A stretch of 64,000 bases of DNA from Neurospora tetrasperma FGSC 2508. Taxonomy: Eukaryota; Ascomycota; Sordariomycetes; Sordariales; Sordariaceae. The notes under the pieces are model-generated. The model made no database searches, was not told where the DNA came from, and saw only the letters and a program-made list of their open reading frames with translations. A program made the translations under genes and the position numbers. The stretch covers positions 332,501-396,500 of the forward strand of contig NW_009799101.1 in the NCBI RefSeq assembly GCF_000213175.1, read 5' to 3'. The number at the start of each line of letters is the position of its first letter. Within the stretch, counting starts at the first letter, position 1. Shown in pieces: positions 19,317 to 33,300 of this stretch.

Positions 19317-22300
19317 TTAATGTCGCGATGCTTGGCATAGTGGTGAGGAAGTCATCTACTTATCGGACTCTTGATTAAGAAGGGAAGTTGAAAACATTCG
19401 ATTAAGATTCATCCCCTTCAAGTGCTCCCTCGTCGATTGTACCTCTAATGTTTCTCGGCGGATTAGGTAGATACGGAGGGTCCTTTGCGTAGCTCGGTAC
19501 CAACCTAGCTTACCTAGTACCTAACCTACTAACCACCTGTAGTCTTCCCAAGGCATTATGAATTTTCATCGATCGATTGCTTTTCTTCAGTCGGTGATTG
19601 GGGATCACATGCATTTGAACCACTGCATTGTTCCCTCTACCATTTACCCCTACTTCTACGTATATCCATAACACACACTAGAAACATTGATAGGTAGAGG
19701 TACAGACCATTGATCTCGTCCATTCAAGCCAGCCTTGCATACCTAGGTACAGTTCAGTACTGGTTTGTTAATTAGTTCAAGACCTCGTGCCAACTTCCCT
19801 ATACATTTCCATAGCTCCACTACCTAATGTATGATCTTACTTTGGATACGCCATCTCTAACATTTAGAATGCCAGATCAAATCCAACTAATGCATTTTGG
19901 TTTATCCGTGTAAGCGTTGGATTCATTCGAAATAGGTTTCGTCTAGTACACTATGTATAGAAGGTATTGTACTATCGTACTAGCGGTGCTTGGTATACTA
20001 AGCTAATGCATGAACTATTATCGGACTGTATTTTCATCCTCCCTAAATCTTGTCAATCACTGTTGTGATTTGGTGCTGGTCGTTTGTCTCAGTAATCAAT
20101 CGGAGTTTCCGCTCTTTCCATCCATGTTTCTCCGGGCTATGGTAGACGGGAGGTTTGTCTCGACGCTGGACCTAGAGGTAGTTAAGTTGTCTGGGTTGCA
20201 GTACCCGACTGACAAACGGATTCCCGTCCAGGAAGTGTAATGATCACTGCAAGGTTGGTTCTCGTTCAATCAAAGTATTGTCATGATGGATCTGTTCTGG
20301 TTCGTGATTCTCTTACTCGTTAATTGATTGTTCTGGATCCAAAAAGTTCATGATCCAGACCGGACCCCATCTCCGTCGTCGTACGTTCCTTCCTCCCTGG
20401 ACATCTACCTACCTACCTACCTTAGTACCTCCGGAAGTAGCTACCCTTGTCTCAGTATATTACATGTCTGGTTGGCAGTAAATGGTACCTTTCTTGCCCT
20501 TGATATCTGTGGCTTTCGGTGATACAGGTACTTACTCACCTTTCATTCGGTTTACCAAATCATGATATGGATCTCGCTCCATCTGCTTCACTGTGTCCAG
20601 TCGTGTGCACTGAACTAAATAGGGTATCCCTCCCTCCCTTGGGGCCGCTATCTCCCTTCGTACGAATCCGCCGGCTTTGGCGTCAAGCTACGGAAGTTCA
20701 ATTGAGTCCTTGCCTTGCTGCCCTCGCTCACAACTAATGGTTGCATTTCCATTACTCAAACCCGAGTGTAGCCCAATTTCTCTCACGCGAAAACAACTCG
20801 CTTCGTTTCTTCCGGCTTCCGGGACGGGTAGTGAGGGTCAAGTCAAATTCCGCCGAGACAAAAAGTCGAATGGGATGAGACTAGTCTGTCCCTTACTCCG
20901 TCCCGTCCTTCATCTCTTACTTTCAGTTCCCAGGCATCAACGTGGGGAGGAATCAGGCGGCAAGAGTAAAAGGAAGGAAACAACTGCCTCTATCCATCAT
21001 GATCAAACCATTCGTCAGGAAGGAATCGTAGCGCTCCTTCCCTTCCCTAGACACACTTGCCTCAGTACATTCAATGCACCGTACCCTCCTGGCTCCAGCA
21101 TGATTGAGATTGGAGAGGTACCGCCATCAGATCATGACTCCCGTCTGATATCGCTCCTTCCTCACTCATGTGAGCTGGAGTTGGTTGCTTGGCTCCTGAC
21201 TGGACCAAAACCTGTCAAGTCAGGTACCTACTTACTCTTTCTGCAGTGCGTTGCAAGATCAAGCCAAGGCTGCTTGCTGTAAGGCATCAGACCGGGCACT
21301 TTGACGACTCGGGTCCGTCGTCCAAAGCCAGACTCGCTGCATGCCATATCACGGGACAACTTGAACTAGAGTCTGGCACTCGGTACGAGACATCATGCGC
21401 TGCCGACGAGGCATGTTCGTAGGTACGGTCAATTCGATACGTAGAGGTGTACATGGAGGGTCATCCGCTCATCTCTCTTAACGCCCAGTATGCCCCGTAG
21501 TGCGCACTAAAGCCGTTACAAACTGTATCAAGATGGAAATAGGAAATCATAGTAGGTACCTAGGTACTATAACAATTGGCCATGAGCCTGGTAGGTACCC
21601 ATCGGACGGACCCTCAGCTTAAATTCTGCTGATTACTGAATACATCTACACAGAAACATTTTCCTCCACAGTCACAAGAACCTCGATGCGGTTCTAATAA
21701 GGCAAGGAATGCCATGGAGTGAGTTTCAGTGATGGTTTGTCAACGTACCGGTATTTTCACTGAGACGTGAATGAAGACGGGACGTAAAGCTATGGTAGGT
21801 ATGCAAAGCTATTGTAGCTCAAGGAAAACAAAAGTTGACTGTGAGACCTGTAGTTATGATGGTCAGTGAGCGCCGAATTCCCCAGTGGTCGACGGTAGCA
21901 AGTTAAGAAACGGCTGCGAGCCGCAAATACAGCTACCCGCCCGATTGACGTTAATGTCAATTCAAAACTCGGTAGGCAAAAATACCATTCTGGTAATGAC
22001 TCAAATATTCGGTACGATCAAATCAGGTAATTCCGGTTCATGTTTCACGAGGGTAGCATCAACCCCAGATTTCCTATCATTTCAGATATCCCCTCTATCG
22101 ATAGCTAGGTAGATATGCCGAAGTTCTTCCGCGGGAAGGGGTTGCGCTCTGACTACCAGTGACCAGAGCCGTGATTTGACACCCCATGTCTTTTGGTTGT
22201 TGGGTTCCCTATGATATGGATAGCATCAATCGTAATATGTGTTGCTTGAATCCCCAAAACCGGATTTCTACCAACCATCCACACATATCCCGCCGTTGGC

Positions 22301-25300
22301 GAGGGCGGAGGACCCTTGTGGCGTCAAGGGTTTCAATACTCTGTCTGAGGACAAAAGATTGTGGCGCACTCCCCCTGATGGTTGGAGATATGGTTGCCGA
22401 CAAGAAATGATACTGCTCGCTTGGCAATCCAGTTATGGTATTAGCTTACATCCTTGGCTGACCTGGTCACTCTGCCAGTTGACCGCAAGGCATGGTGATG
22501 ACTTCAATCACGACCTCGGTGTGATTGTACTCGCAGCTCCCACAACTTCCCGAAATTTTTATGACTTAACGCTTGGTTTTTTCATGGCCCATTTCACCGG
22601 TTGTCGGTATTTGCCGCGATGCTTGACTGAAGTTCACCATCTGAAGCAACGTTTTGTCGGGACATTGTGACCTTTCATTGCGATTGCGTCTGAGACAGCC
22701 GCACACAGATGACTGTTCGAAATGGCAAAAGCCTGACACAGTATTTCCAGTAGGTGTCAGAATAAGAGATGTCACAAGGCTATGGTATCTCAGTATATGT
22801 CAAGGCTGCAGAACACTGAGGCTAGCGTGACCGAAATCGACCAAAGTTCGAACTCACAGGGTTGACGGCGGCGACCTCAATTATCCAACGACAGGCTTGA
22901 GGAGTGTAGACATGTCTTGCAAGACATAAGATGGGAATAGGGCTGGACAACGAGAGGATGTGAAACATGGCCGCTACCCGCCGTAATCCGTGAACCACAC
23001 ACCGGATAGTATTGTCTATGGCGTGGAAGTAGTTATGAACGCCGTTAAACCGCTCAGTTCCCGAGCCACTCCCGCCAACGGCGTGCGTGGGTCTCGCGGC
23101 GCGATCCATTGATACCCGGTATTTGCTCGGCAATATAAGCATAAACTGCCCGATAGCTATGTAGGTAGCCGCGCTCGTCCATGACAAAAGTGATGAGACC
23201 TTTGCTTCGCGGGCGATCAGCCAACTACTTGAGAAACGCGGTTACAAAGACTGTGATAGGGCTCACGAGAACTCGAAGCTACATCGGGTCAGGTCCCAGT
23301 GGGAGAGTCATATCCAGAAATTACCTAGAAATCAAGTTCAAAGGTGTAATAAGGGCGCTTGGATGCGTGGTAAGAGTACGACCAAGGCATGATGTCAAAG
23401 GTCTCGACCATTTTGTCCAGTACGAGCCGCGTACAGCAATAATACTGTGTTGTACTCTGGCGGGGGTTTGAACAGCGACTTCGCTGCAACCTATTCGGAA
23501 ACCGGGACTCCTTGTGATACTCGAAAAGTCTTGGCCTACTTGGACGAGGGCTTGGATCTTGGCGATCTAGACGCCCAAGAAGGAAGAAATAGACGAACAC
23601 GAATCATATGGAAAGAAGGGGCGTGTGTTGGACGAACCACATACTGGGATGCCACTCAACAAGATGGACATTTTTCTAATTACCATCATGTTGGGGGGGT
23701 AATTTTATATTGTCATGCTCCGCCCCCAAGAGGCTATAGTACACTAGTACCGGTGGACTCGCGATAAGCCACAGTTTTTTCGGAAACGATCAGGGGTCCG
23801 ACGAGCCAATCGCATCTTTCCCCTTGGTGAAGTAAAGAAGGCAAAACGTGGTGTTCCACTGCTGACCGGTGGTCAAGACGGGAGAGGAGCCAGGAAAGTG
23901 AGGGTGAAGGTGGGGGAGGGGGAAGGGGACTCGCTGTGACTGAGGGTTTGTTTGGAGTGACGACTGGAGATGGATAAACTCCATCCATGGTTCGGGAGTG
24001 AACATGTGACCGTGACGAAACAGACGTTGGATTAAACCATGAGGATCCAAGAGATGAGATGAGCATTAGGTAAAAGGAAGCGATCCCACTTGGCCTTGTG
24101 TTGGTTGATACTTATTGACAGATGCGGTGCATAGCACCTTTGTCTTATGGAAGACTGGAGGGCAAGACTCCATGTCATGACGGGAAGGAATTGGAGTGTG
24201 TTTTTCTGTTGCACGGCATCCATGGATGGAGCATGGGATTCCGAGAGCCAGGAAAGGAACGGAGCCAGACTGATGATATGGTCTCGTTTCAAACCCAATC
24301 GATATCATGATGATTGGAACCCTGTGTGCTGCTGAAAAAAAAAAGAAAATCTACCGAGGACGGAATGTCACTCATGGCACGACCCTCATATGAACCGAGA
24401 AGATTGGGGAATATATCAGATCAGGCGGGAATCTGCATCGAAGAAGCACACGCCATCCTTCGCCATTGAGATGCCGTCCAGTCCGTGGCGGGAGAGGAAG
24501 GGAGGGCGCCTCTCGGGAATGACGGACAGCGACAGACAGCACTGCACTGCACTGCAGATTATGACAGCTCGACATTGACAGGCAAAACATGTGATTCGAG
24601 GAATGGAGATGAGGGGGGACTGGAGGCAACAACGGAAGGGAAAGGGGAGCAAATGTCAAGGGGCAGAAGGTGCGACCTGAGTGGAAGCCCGAACGGTGGG
24701 ACCTCGGCGTATGTAGAGGTAGGTAGTACCACTGCAGTGTACCATAGTAGTACGTTACACCGCTGTGCATTATTCAGGTTCTGCCCGATGTTGTACTGCA
24801 TGTAATCATGCCATCTCCCCCATGACGCTTGACTGTGCCTCATTGCGGTGCTGCTTGCGGATTACGGATTGCCCATCCCAATTGAGCAGTCCTTCCTATG
24901 CATGCCATTGTTCCGCGCTCCGTGACTGAAAAGGAGTACACCAGGTAGCGAACAGAAGGGACGATATCCCATTATACAAGAATGGGAATGAAAAAAAAAG
25001 AGAAGAAAAAGAAAAGGACAAAAAGCAACAAAGTATGAATCTCTACCAAGGTAAATAAATACCCAGTCCTCACAAGGCTCGGTTTTGATTCTCGGTTCTC
25101 GGATCACAAAGGTGTCATTGACGGCTTGTGGCCGGGGCAGGGGGGCAAGGATGAGGTGATAGTACGGGGTATGCTATTGTCCAGGTTGTTGTTCCTTCTC
25201 CGAGATGAACTTGCTTCTTCTTCCATCAACAAGTCAGAGGACGGATTACATTTCTTTGACGGGCAACAACCGAGGCAAAGTTTTCTCTCTCCGTTGTGTC

Positions 25301-26405
25301 AAGATACGTACCCTAGCTAGTTTATGAACAAGGAAAGGAAACTAAGAGTGAGACGACCCAAATCCAGATCTGTCGGTTCCTGTTGTTGATCCCCGAGGGT
25401 GCCTGCCCCGAACGGCTGTGGCTGCGGAAAGAAAAGTCCTTTCAGCCAATCATAGCACCGTAAGAAGGAGGGGCAGGCCGGGCAGCAGCGGGAAATTGTG
25501 GGGCGCAGAATTGAGATCATTGCCTGGCCAATCAACATCATTTTATCTTGCGCACTTCGTTTTCAGCAAATATTGCCCGTAGTTGAAGGAACCCTCCCTC
25601 CTGCGCTGCTGAAGACTGCCTGGAATCTCTGATGAGGAAGCTCCCGTCACCTACCTTAGTTGTGCCCGTCGTCACTTGCCCCTGTCACGGGACTTGCCGG
25701 TTTCGGTGGCTTTCTCAATGCAGTAGTGTAGTCACCAGTCCAATTTGCGAATAAATCAAGGGCAGTTTAAGACTTCGAGAGCCTCGACCGTGCTGGACCG
25801 TGACACCAGCGAGGCCCGGACATCGACCGCCGCCCGCGCTCCCCCCCCTTCTCCCACTTCCCGCTCCGCTGCCGTCCGAGTCCTCCGTCCCTTGTTGTCG
25901 GGATTTACACGGCTACACGGTTATAAGGAGGAGAGTCAGGAGTCTGGGGTAAGATGACAGCTACATACACTACGTAAGTACATGACACAAGTACCTCCCT
26001 CCAAGATGGCGGAGACATCTCAGGGAATCCGCTTGCCGACTAGTGAATATTGACTCCCCTCAGTAGGTACTCGCTGTAGACCAGTGCGCCGTCAGCAGGC
26101 TGGGACTCTCTCTTTACAATGGAGTCGCGCGTCGCCTACCACGGAAATGACAAGACTGATAGCAGCAGAGATATCATCAGCAGCCAGACGGGATCCACCA
26201 GCAACCCGCTAGCTCTCTCTACCCACCAGCAACAGGGAGACATCCTCGCCATAGTACCCGCTATATCATCGACCGAAAGACCTTTGTCCGCGCCATTCCC
26301 AGGCACATAGCAACGTCGCAATCACGAAAAACTGCCAAGCCGGGCCGTAACTGTACTGTACATTATGTACAGCCTTTCTCGACATCAGACCCTGATCCCC
26401 GCCCT

Positions 26406-26425
26406 CCTGCTGCTGCTGCTGCTGC
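26406..26425. repeat. (CTG)n microsatellite
   Basis: About six CTG units followed by CCAGCAG, which makes a small hairpin possible. Confidence 0.8.
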
Positions 26426-27026
26426 CAGCAGAAGAAAAATAAGCAGAACAAGACGTCGCCGAGGCACACACATACATGGACATATACAGAAACATGAACA
26501 AGCAAACATGGAGAGGGTAAGCGAATTTAATAATATCAGGAGGAGGCCATCAGACAACCGAGCCAGACCTCGTTCAACGGCCAGCTCGCGAATGGTGGCC
26601 TACGCCCAAATTAGGTAGCCTACCTATCCGCGGCTATCCAGCCGGCCATTACATGATACCTCGATACTGCACTCCTGGCACTACCTAGGTATTCGACACC
26701 ACACTAACATCGTCTCCGCCCAGGATTAGCATGACCTGAGCTAACATGTTCCATCTCCGTGGGATGCATCAGGAACCAGCAATGGCGCCGGTCTTAGCGT
26801 CTTTCCATTCGGTCCCAGTCCCACAGCCCACTGGCACACTGGGGTCCTCCTAGCCACCCACACCTTTCCCCCCTTGGCCCCGTTATTGGTTGCCTGGCAG
26901 ACCCGGACAGGGCACCAAAAGAAAAAGTAGGTATGTAGTGTGGTGTATGACAAACCCGCGGCACCGTATCGTAACCGATGTCAAGACGGCCTGTTGTTGA
27001 TGTCATGTACATTGATTGCACAATGG

Positions 27027-27055
27027 TCTGTCTGACTGACTGACTGACTGACTGA
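27027..27055. repeat. (TGAC)n microsatellite
   Basis: TCTG followed by about five TGAC units. Confidence 0.8.
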
Positions 27056-27479
27056 GGATCTGGCGGCTCTCTCTAGAAAACAAAAACACCAAGGGAGAAT
27101 CCCGCTAGTGGAGGCCATTCTGATGGTCCATCCAACGAGGGAGCGCTACTGCACCGCATATTAGAGTGCTAAACATACGAAACATCCACCAATTGCCCTA
27201 CCCACACCAAGACAAATCCAGAGCAATCCCGAACAGGGGGGCAATCAATACTGTACACTACAAGCTGGAAAATGGCCAAGCCAAGCGAAACGCTACCGTC
27301 GAACGCTACGCTGGACGGGGACCACCACACTGGAGTACGACGGACTGGACCACACTGAGAAATCGGAAACCTCCTTCTTAAACCTCTGCCGGCTCCCCCT
27401 CCCGAAAAAAAGGCCCCCATTGTCATTCGCTCGTTTTTGCCTCTTGTGTTGCAAAGGCTTGCACAACAACAGAACAAAC

Positions 27480-27480
<1 letters not shown>

Positions 27481-27512
<32 letters not shown>

Positions 27513-27513
27513 C
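27481..27513. repeat. (AAC)n microsatellite
   Basis: Eleven AAC units, about 200 bp before the start codon of the ankyrin gene and probably in its leader or promoter. Confidence 0.85.
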
Positions 27514-27718
27514 GACATTATCATTCTGATCCACAAGCGCAGCATCTGTCGTACAGTACCTGTCGAGAGCTGTCGTCACTGCCGAATACCCGCCCAGGAC
27601 AAGGCGAAACCCCCCCGCTCTGCCGCCTGCGCCCGTCCATGTCGGCTGCCCACTCATCAACCACAACAGCGACGCCCGCTTTGCTCTCATAGTGTGCAGT
27701 GTGTGACCGATTGGTGTG

Positions 27719-30335
27719 ATGGAAGTACGAGTCGCAACCACACAGAGCACTTCTTCGTCGCCGCCGGGCGCTGGCAAGTATCCTCGCCGCGGAAGACGCG
27801 AGAAACCATGGCCGCCCTCTAAACAGCGGAAGCTGTTGCGCCTCTATGTCTGCACACAAAGCGAGCGCCTGCCCCTGGTGCGCATTCTCGAAAGGCTAAA
27901 GGATGGCACTTTTGACCCAAGGTGCGATCACCTCTTTTCCGTAATATTGCAGTACTAGGTGTGACGGTGATCATCACCCAAGCCCCGGGATTACTGACTC
28001 GAGGATCGTCATGTTTCACAGGCAACGAAATTCTCACAAGCACCTCAAAAATCTATTACCAGACCGTCGCATCGATGACTGGCGACCGAGGGACCTGGCC
28101 TCGATGTTGGTTCGAGTGCGCTTCCTTAGATCAGTCAGAGCCGAGAGGAGGATGAGGAGGAAAAACCGAGATCACAGGGCACGCAGCAGCAATACGAACC
28201 AGCACCATGCCGCCGCCGACATAGAGTGGAGATCGCCGACGGGGTCCCTGGGCAGTCGCATGGGAGTGGGTATGGTGGACAGGGGGGCCATGGATACGGA
28301 TATCATCATGAACTTGGACGGAAACCCTCTCCGCAATAATCAACACATCCACCATCACCGAGGCCGTCACGATTCCGCCCAGTCATCACCACAAGCCTTG
28401 CTATCCGAGTCGGCCACAGCAAGCCCCGAAACCTCGCACGCATCCCACGCGTCATGTCAGCTTCACCAGTCACCCATCAACTCCCCGGAGACTTCGCACA
28501 CCTCTCATGGCGCCCCATCGCACCGAGAGAGGTCACCAGTGAGGTCCGAAAAGTCCATGTCAAGTTCGCTCAAGTCAGCCTCGGAATCCCTTAGGTCGGC
28601 ATTCAAGAGGAGGTCATGGGCATCGGTGCTGTCGAGCATATCGTCGGGTATCTCCAGTCTTGCCCGTTCTTCGTCATCGGCATCTTCCAAGGGGGTTGGC
28701 CATAGCGAGAACGGTCCTACGGTTGCGCTCAGCAAGTTGAGTCGAGATGATTTTCTTTCTCTGCTGGAAGAGAACAAGCCATTGGCATCAGCAACCAAAG
28801 CAAAGGTTGCCAAGGCGCTGCAGAACCCCTTGTTCAAGAAGAAGTACTCTTCTGTTAATCCCAAGACGGAGGAATTGAACAATGCGTTGCTTGCCATGTG
28901 CTGCTCGGCTCATATTGAAACCAGCTCCCCTCCTTGTGTGCATGAGAGACTATCCAAGGCCATTGAAGCCCAGGACTCTGAAGGTCATGCCTTCCGCAAG
29001 TTTACCGTTACCGACGAGGAGGCCAATATGGTGGACAAGTATGGCAACATTCTTCTGCACGTCGCTGCCCGATGGGGCGCCCGTGTTTCCATTTTGTTGT
29101 TGCTTCTGCGACACACTGATGATATCCAGGCAGTTAACGTTCGTGGCGAGACTTTTCTCCATGTTTACGAACCCCCAAGTCACCCAAAGCTAAGGCCAGC
29201 TTCTTTCATCAACCTTGTGCGACATCTGCGATCACGGGGCTTCGACTTTTGTCAACGAGACGTCGAGAAGCGGACATTTCTACAACACCTGGTCCCGAAG
29301 AAGACCTTCCCCATCGAGATCCTTCATTGTCTGTTCCGTGAAGTCGGCCACGGGACGGCCCGCTTTCTTGTTGCCAACAAGTGCTCGGCTGACGAACGAC
29401 TGTGGCACTGCATCCGCAAGAACCTTTCGTATCAATCGCCCAAACTCCACCGCATCTTCGGCGACGAGCAGGAGTTTGTCCGGCGCTATCTCCCCGAATT
29501 CATGGGGGATTCCTCGTGCAACAACTCGACCCGCATTACCATGACCTCCGACTCGGACAGTTGGCGCGGCAGCTCAAGTCGCGGCAGCACCGCCAGCAGC
29601 TCCCAAAGCATCAAGCGAACGCCCGTCATGCGTCTCTTGTGCAAGATTGCTTCCGGTCGAGACTCGGACAAGCACGGGGGCGAGGCAAACCTGGACCAGC
29701 GTCTCGAGGCCCTCCTCGGCATCGGCCCCAAAACCACCAAGCAGGACATCGAAGCCTGGCTCAACGAGCGAGACACCGAAGGCAACTCGGCGCTGCATTA
29801 TGCCGCTGAGTTTGGCATTGTGGCGGCTGTCAAGTTCATTACTTCGCATGGCGCTCAGGTGAACGTGATGAATAACTGCGGCAACACTCCCCTTCAGCTC
29901 ATCAAGTACGCGATCCAAAGGACGGACGTCAGGACAGATGTGTACATGGAGGCACGATATTTACGCTGTGCGGTGCTTTTGTTGGAGAGAGGAGCATTCG
30001 ATCAGAGCAAGCTTGTCAGCGAGCGAAGCGTTATCTACCCGTACGATGTGTTTGACGGAAGCGAGAGGTGCATTACCAATCTGGTGAAGCAGGGTGTGGC
30101 GTACGAGTGTCGTGGCCTGCATTTGCTATCCTCATCAATAGCACCGCATGGGCCAGCAATGTGGATGGATGAGAATGGACATATGCAGTTTGCGCAACAC
30201 TCTTATGATGAGGAAGGAAATAATGGGGAGGGAAGTGGACATGTGCATGGGCACGGACATGGGGGATACGGGATGCCGATCGGTGCGGGCGGCATGCCGA
30301 TGCATTTGGAGTTTCAGACTTCCTTTCTTGGTTGA
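27719..30335 (+). CDS. Ankyrin-repeat protein with a fungal N-terminal helical module (838 aa, two exons)
   Basis: Exon 1 is 27719-27921 and exon 2 is 28022-30335. The donor is GTGCGA, the acceptor TTTCACAG, and a branch-like ACTGAC lies at about 27992. Splicing joins EKPWPPSKQRKLLRLYVCT (about 23-41) and RILERLKDGTFDPR to QRNSHKHLKNLLPDRRIDDW, giving one basic helical module of about 75 residues that I know from N-termini of several Sordariomycete proteins. A Ser-rich disordered region follows, with an SPETSHxSH repeat (about 202-232). Ankyrin-type units lie at about 405-470 (DKYGNILLHVAARWG, NVRGETFLHVY) and 650-695 (EGNSALHYAAEFG, NCGNTPLQLI). The C-terminus is His/Gly/Met-rich. It is likely a nuclear or cytosolic scaffold or regulator. 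The partner is unknown. Confidence 0.85.
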
Positions 30336-33300
30336 TCTCGGTTGGTGATCTCTTTATGGAGTTTTGGGTTGAAAGGGGGCAGGAAAGGACGATATGAGAA
30401 ACGGAGAATGGCGCATAACACGGGGAGTTGTTTGGATAAGAAGCGATGGCGACGTAGGGGTGGACATTTCCTTTCTTTTTCCCTTTGTCGGCTTCTTTCT
30501 CTTCTTTCTATCTTCTCTGAGATGGACTTGGATATTTCACGGCTATGGGGCCTCGCATCAGCAGGCGACAGGCGTTCAATGCTCTTTCATTATCACCAAG
30601 GGTCTTGTTGCATTTGAGAGCCATTGTAATCATCATCATCATCCCCTTCCATTTGTACATTTTCCGGGGCCCTCATTGTACTGCCTCTAGTTATCATGAC
30701 TGTCTGTCTCTTAACCTACGGGGCAGACGTCGATGAAAAGCTCACGATGTCGACGAACAAAAAGTTATGTCTCTTACGTTTTAGAGCATCGGGATAGGTT
30801 CCCTCCGTCATTGATGCAATAAAAGTACATACATGTCGACTAATCCCTACCTACTTTTACATGTCTACTCATGTCCTACTTCCATCTTTAGTATCCTTCC
30901 TTTTGTTCCCTTTTTTCTAGTGTAAACATCCCATCACGCAAGAGCCTTGCAGATATACTACTCTTAGCGCCGGAGATCTTTAATTACATCCACAAAACCC
31001 CCCAAAAAACCAGCTTTCCATTACTATAACAAACCAATAATTCCCAGATGCTTCCAACACACTGTCTCCAAGACTGTTCAAAATGCAAGTCGTAAACCCG
31101 GAAATGCCCCACTTCTGTACCTCTTCTATGGTAGGGGCCAACGCCATCGATCATCTATCCAATCTGTCGGAATTGTGTTTGCTTCCTACTCTACGTACAC
31201 GTGTGAAGAAGCTCAGGGCTTACTCCACCTGAAATTTCATTGGGCTCTTCGATTACCATTGGGCTCCTCAACTGGCTCAGCTAGATTGGACCAGATCTTG
31301 TTTACTCTCCCGTTCTCATGTAGGGCTCAGGGGTAAAGGGCACTGAGTTCAGGGTTGGGATTGGGCTTGGGCTTGTGTAACGTCACTAGAGTGTAGTCTA
31401 GAATAGTCTTTGGAGTAACCGTGACCAGTAACCCTAGCCCCCCTTGCGAAGAAAGAAGAGCCGCATCGACGACGAGCACACCTCTATATAAAGCACTTTA
31501 TCTGTTTCGGAAATGAAAGGAGGGGGGATCATCATCCAAGCGAAGTCTAGGCCCAGCCTACCTACCTATGTAAGACTTGGGGTATTTAGCAGGCGACATA
31601 GGTCAAGGGGAAGTACCTACACTTAGGCTGCGTTACACAGACTGACTGATACCTTACACAGTACACCGCTGGTGTGACGCCCACACACACCGTCACTCAC
31701 TGAGACCGTCACTGTCACTGTCACGCCGATACCGACACCGATACCAAAAATGGAGCTGGGAGATCGCATCCGACTTCTAGACCTGTCTCAGTCACCATCC
31801 ATCACGGGAGTCGCCTGCACGCAACGTATATGTCGCAACAAGGGAAAAGCTATAAAGGAACCGAAGCGAGGTAAATGTTACCTAGGTATCAACGGCTCGT
31901 ACCTACCTACCTACCTTGGTTCTAGTCAAGAAGAGAACCCTGAATGGCACACTTTTTGTTTGATATATCTAGAAATCTACAATATATGTGTTCGGACTTG
32001 AGCCCGAGCAGAGCAGAGCACTTGGGAAGGTGTTTCACTTGTAGGGGTCTTACCGGAAGGACAAACGTTGGTACCTACCTACACTTTATGTCGTTCCCAA
32101 AATGTCAAATTTCAGTAGGTAGGTATCTAGGCAGGACAGAGAGTGGTTTCGCTGGTTCCACCAGAACTGGTCCCCGTGGCTACCTCTATGCTCGCGCATC
32201 GATCTCAAAAGCACGGCACATTAACATGGAATAGATTGGACTTTGCGATACACAGCCTCACATCTAAAACATATATGCTGGACAAAGTGATTCCCTGGCG
32301 GCCTGAAACGAAGTGCAGCTTGAGTATCCTGTTGAATGGCCATTTATATGACCGTTCATTGTGCCGTCCCGGGCTACACGACTCCGTAAGGCAGGACGAG
32401 GCATTGTAGAAAACACGGCACAAGGAAGTTCCAGATTTGGTTGCTGAGCTTCGGCTCGGTAGGTATTTAGCCTCTTGTCCCATATCATGTTTCCAAATTC
32501 CGCGCGGCTCTAATGTCTGCGGCGTTGGGCCAAATGCCCACCAAGACGCATTACGAAGACATCCAAAGTAGGTGGTATGTCAATATTGCGTTGTGCAGTG
32601 GAGAGGCAGAATGGGGATAAGGATGTGGTGTATGTGAGTGGTGGGCAGGGGAGTTATGCTGTCAGGGTTTGAAGGGAGGTGAGGTTATGTGGACAGGCAT
32701 GGGTTACTGACTGTATCGCCTGTTACTGTAGGTAGAGAGAGAGAGACGGCTAGTCTGGAGGGCTTAGATAGGGTACGAGAGGGAAGGAGCCAGGACTCGA
32801 AAAGATGTTGGCGTTGATCGTGGTGGTGGGGTGTTGAGTCGATTTTGGGATGTTAAGATGTTGACGTGGTGATGCCGGTCATGGTGTTTTGGTCAAGTGT
32901 GTGCGCTTGCTCGGCGTCCCGTGGAGGGAAAAAGGCCAGCACTGTAAACGATAATGGAAGTACTGTGCATTATGCATGTACCCACTGCGACTTTACCGCT
33001 GAAATCACTTTGGATGCTTGTTGTTTCCTCGTGAAATGAGCGGTACCCTGCTGTCGATTGGACCTGCGTTCATCTGCATCTGGAGGCCTGGTGCCTTCCC
33101 GGCCTCGCTTTCTTGGCCATTTACAGCAGCTCCCAATATGCAGAGGGAAAATTGGAAGGAGGGCGACCGGATGACCATTGAATGCGCCGTAAGGGTTTTC
33201 GTTGCCGACAAGGGCGACTGCCTCAACGAAGGTATTTGGAATCTGCCCTCTGCGGTTTTACCTTGTTTTTCTTTTTACTTTGTTTTTCTCTGGTAGATCT

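Larger units (their letters stand above)
18286..27718. other. 9.4-kb stretch without a supported gene
   Basis: Longest open frames (20677-21282 +, 22239-22670 +, 24372-24770 -, 27169-27777 -) have no family motifs, no codon bias and no plausible splice chain. The stretch is rich in short CCTA/TAGG runs (for example 20405-20423), GTACCT palindromes, a 120-bp polypurine tract (19195-19316), and microsatellites near its right end. Composition is ordinary, not RIP-like. It may hold long 5'/3' UTRs, non-coding RNAs or regulatory DNA for the ankyrin gene. I see nothing that proves any of these. Confidence 0.4.

Noticed and set aside
20677-21282. 201-codon plus frame in the gene-poor stretch
   Set aside because: No codon bias, motif or splice context. 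Compatible with chance.
26406-27513. CRISPR-like array suggested by clustered short repeats
   Set aside because: These are ordinary microsatellites without spacers, in a eukaryotic genome.
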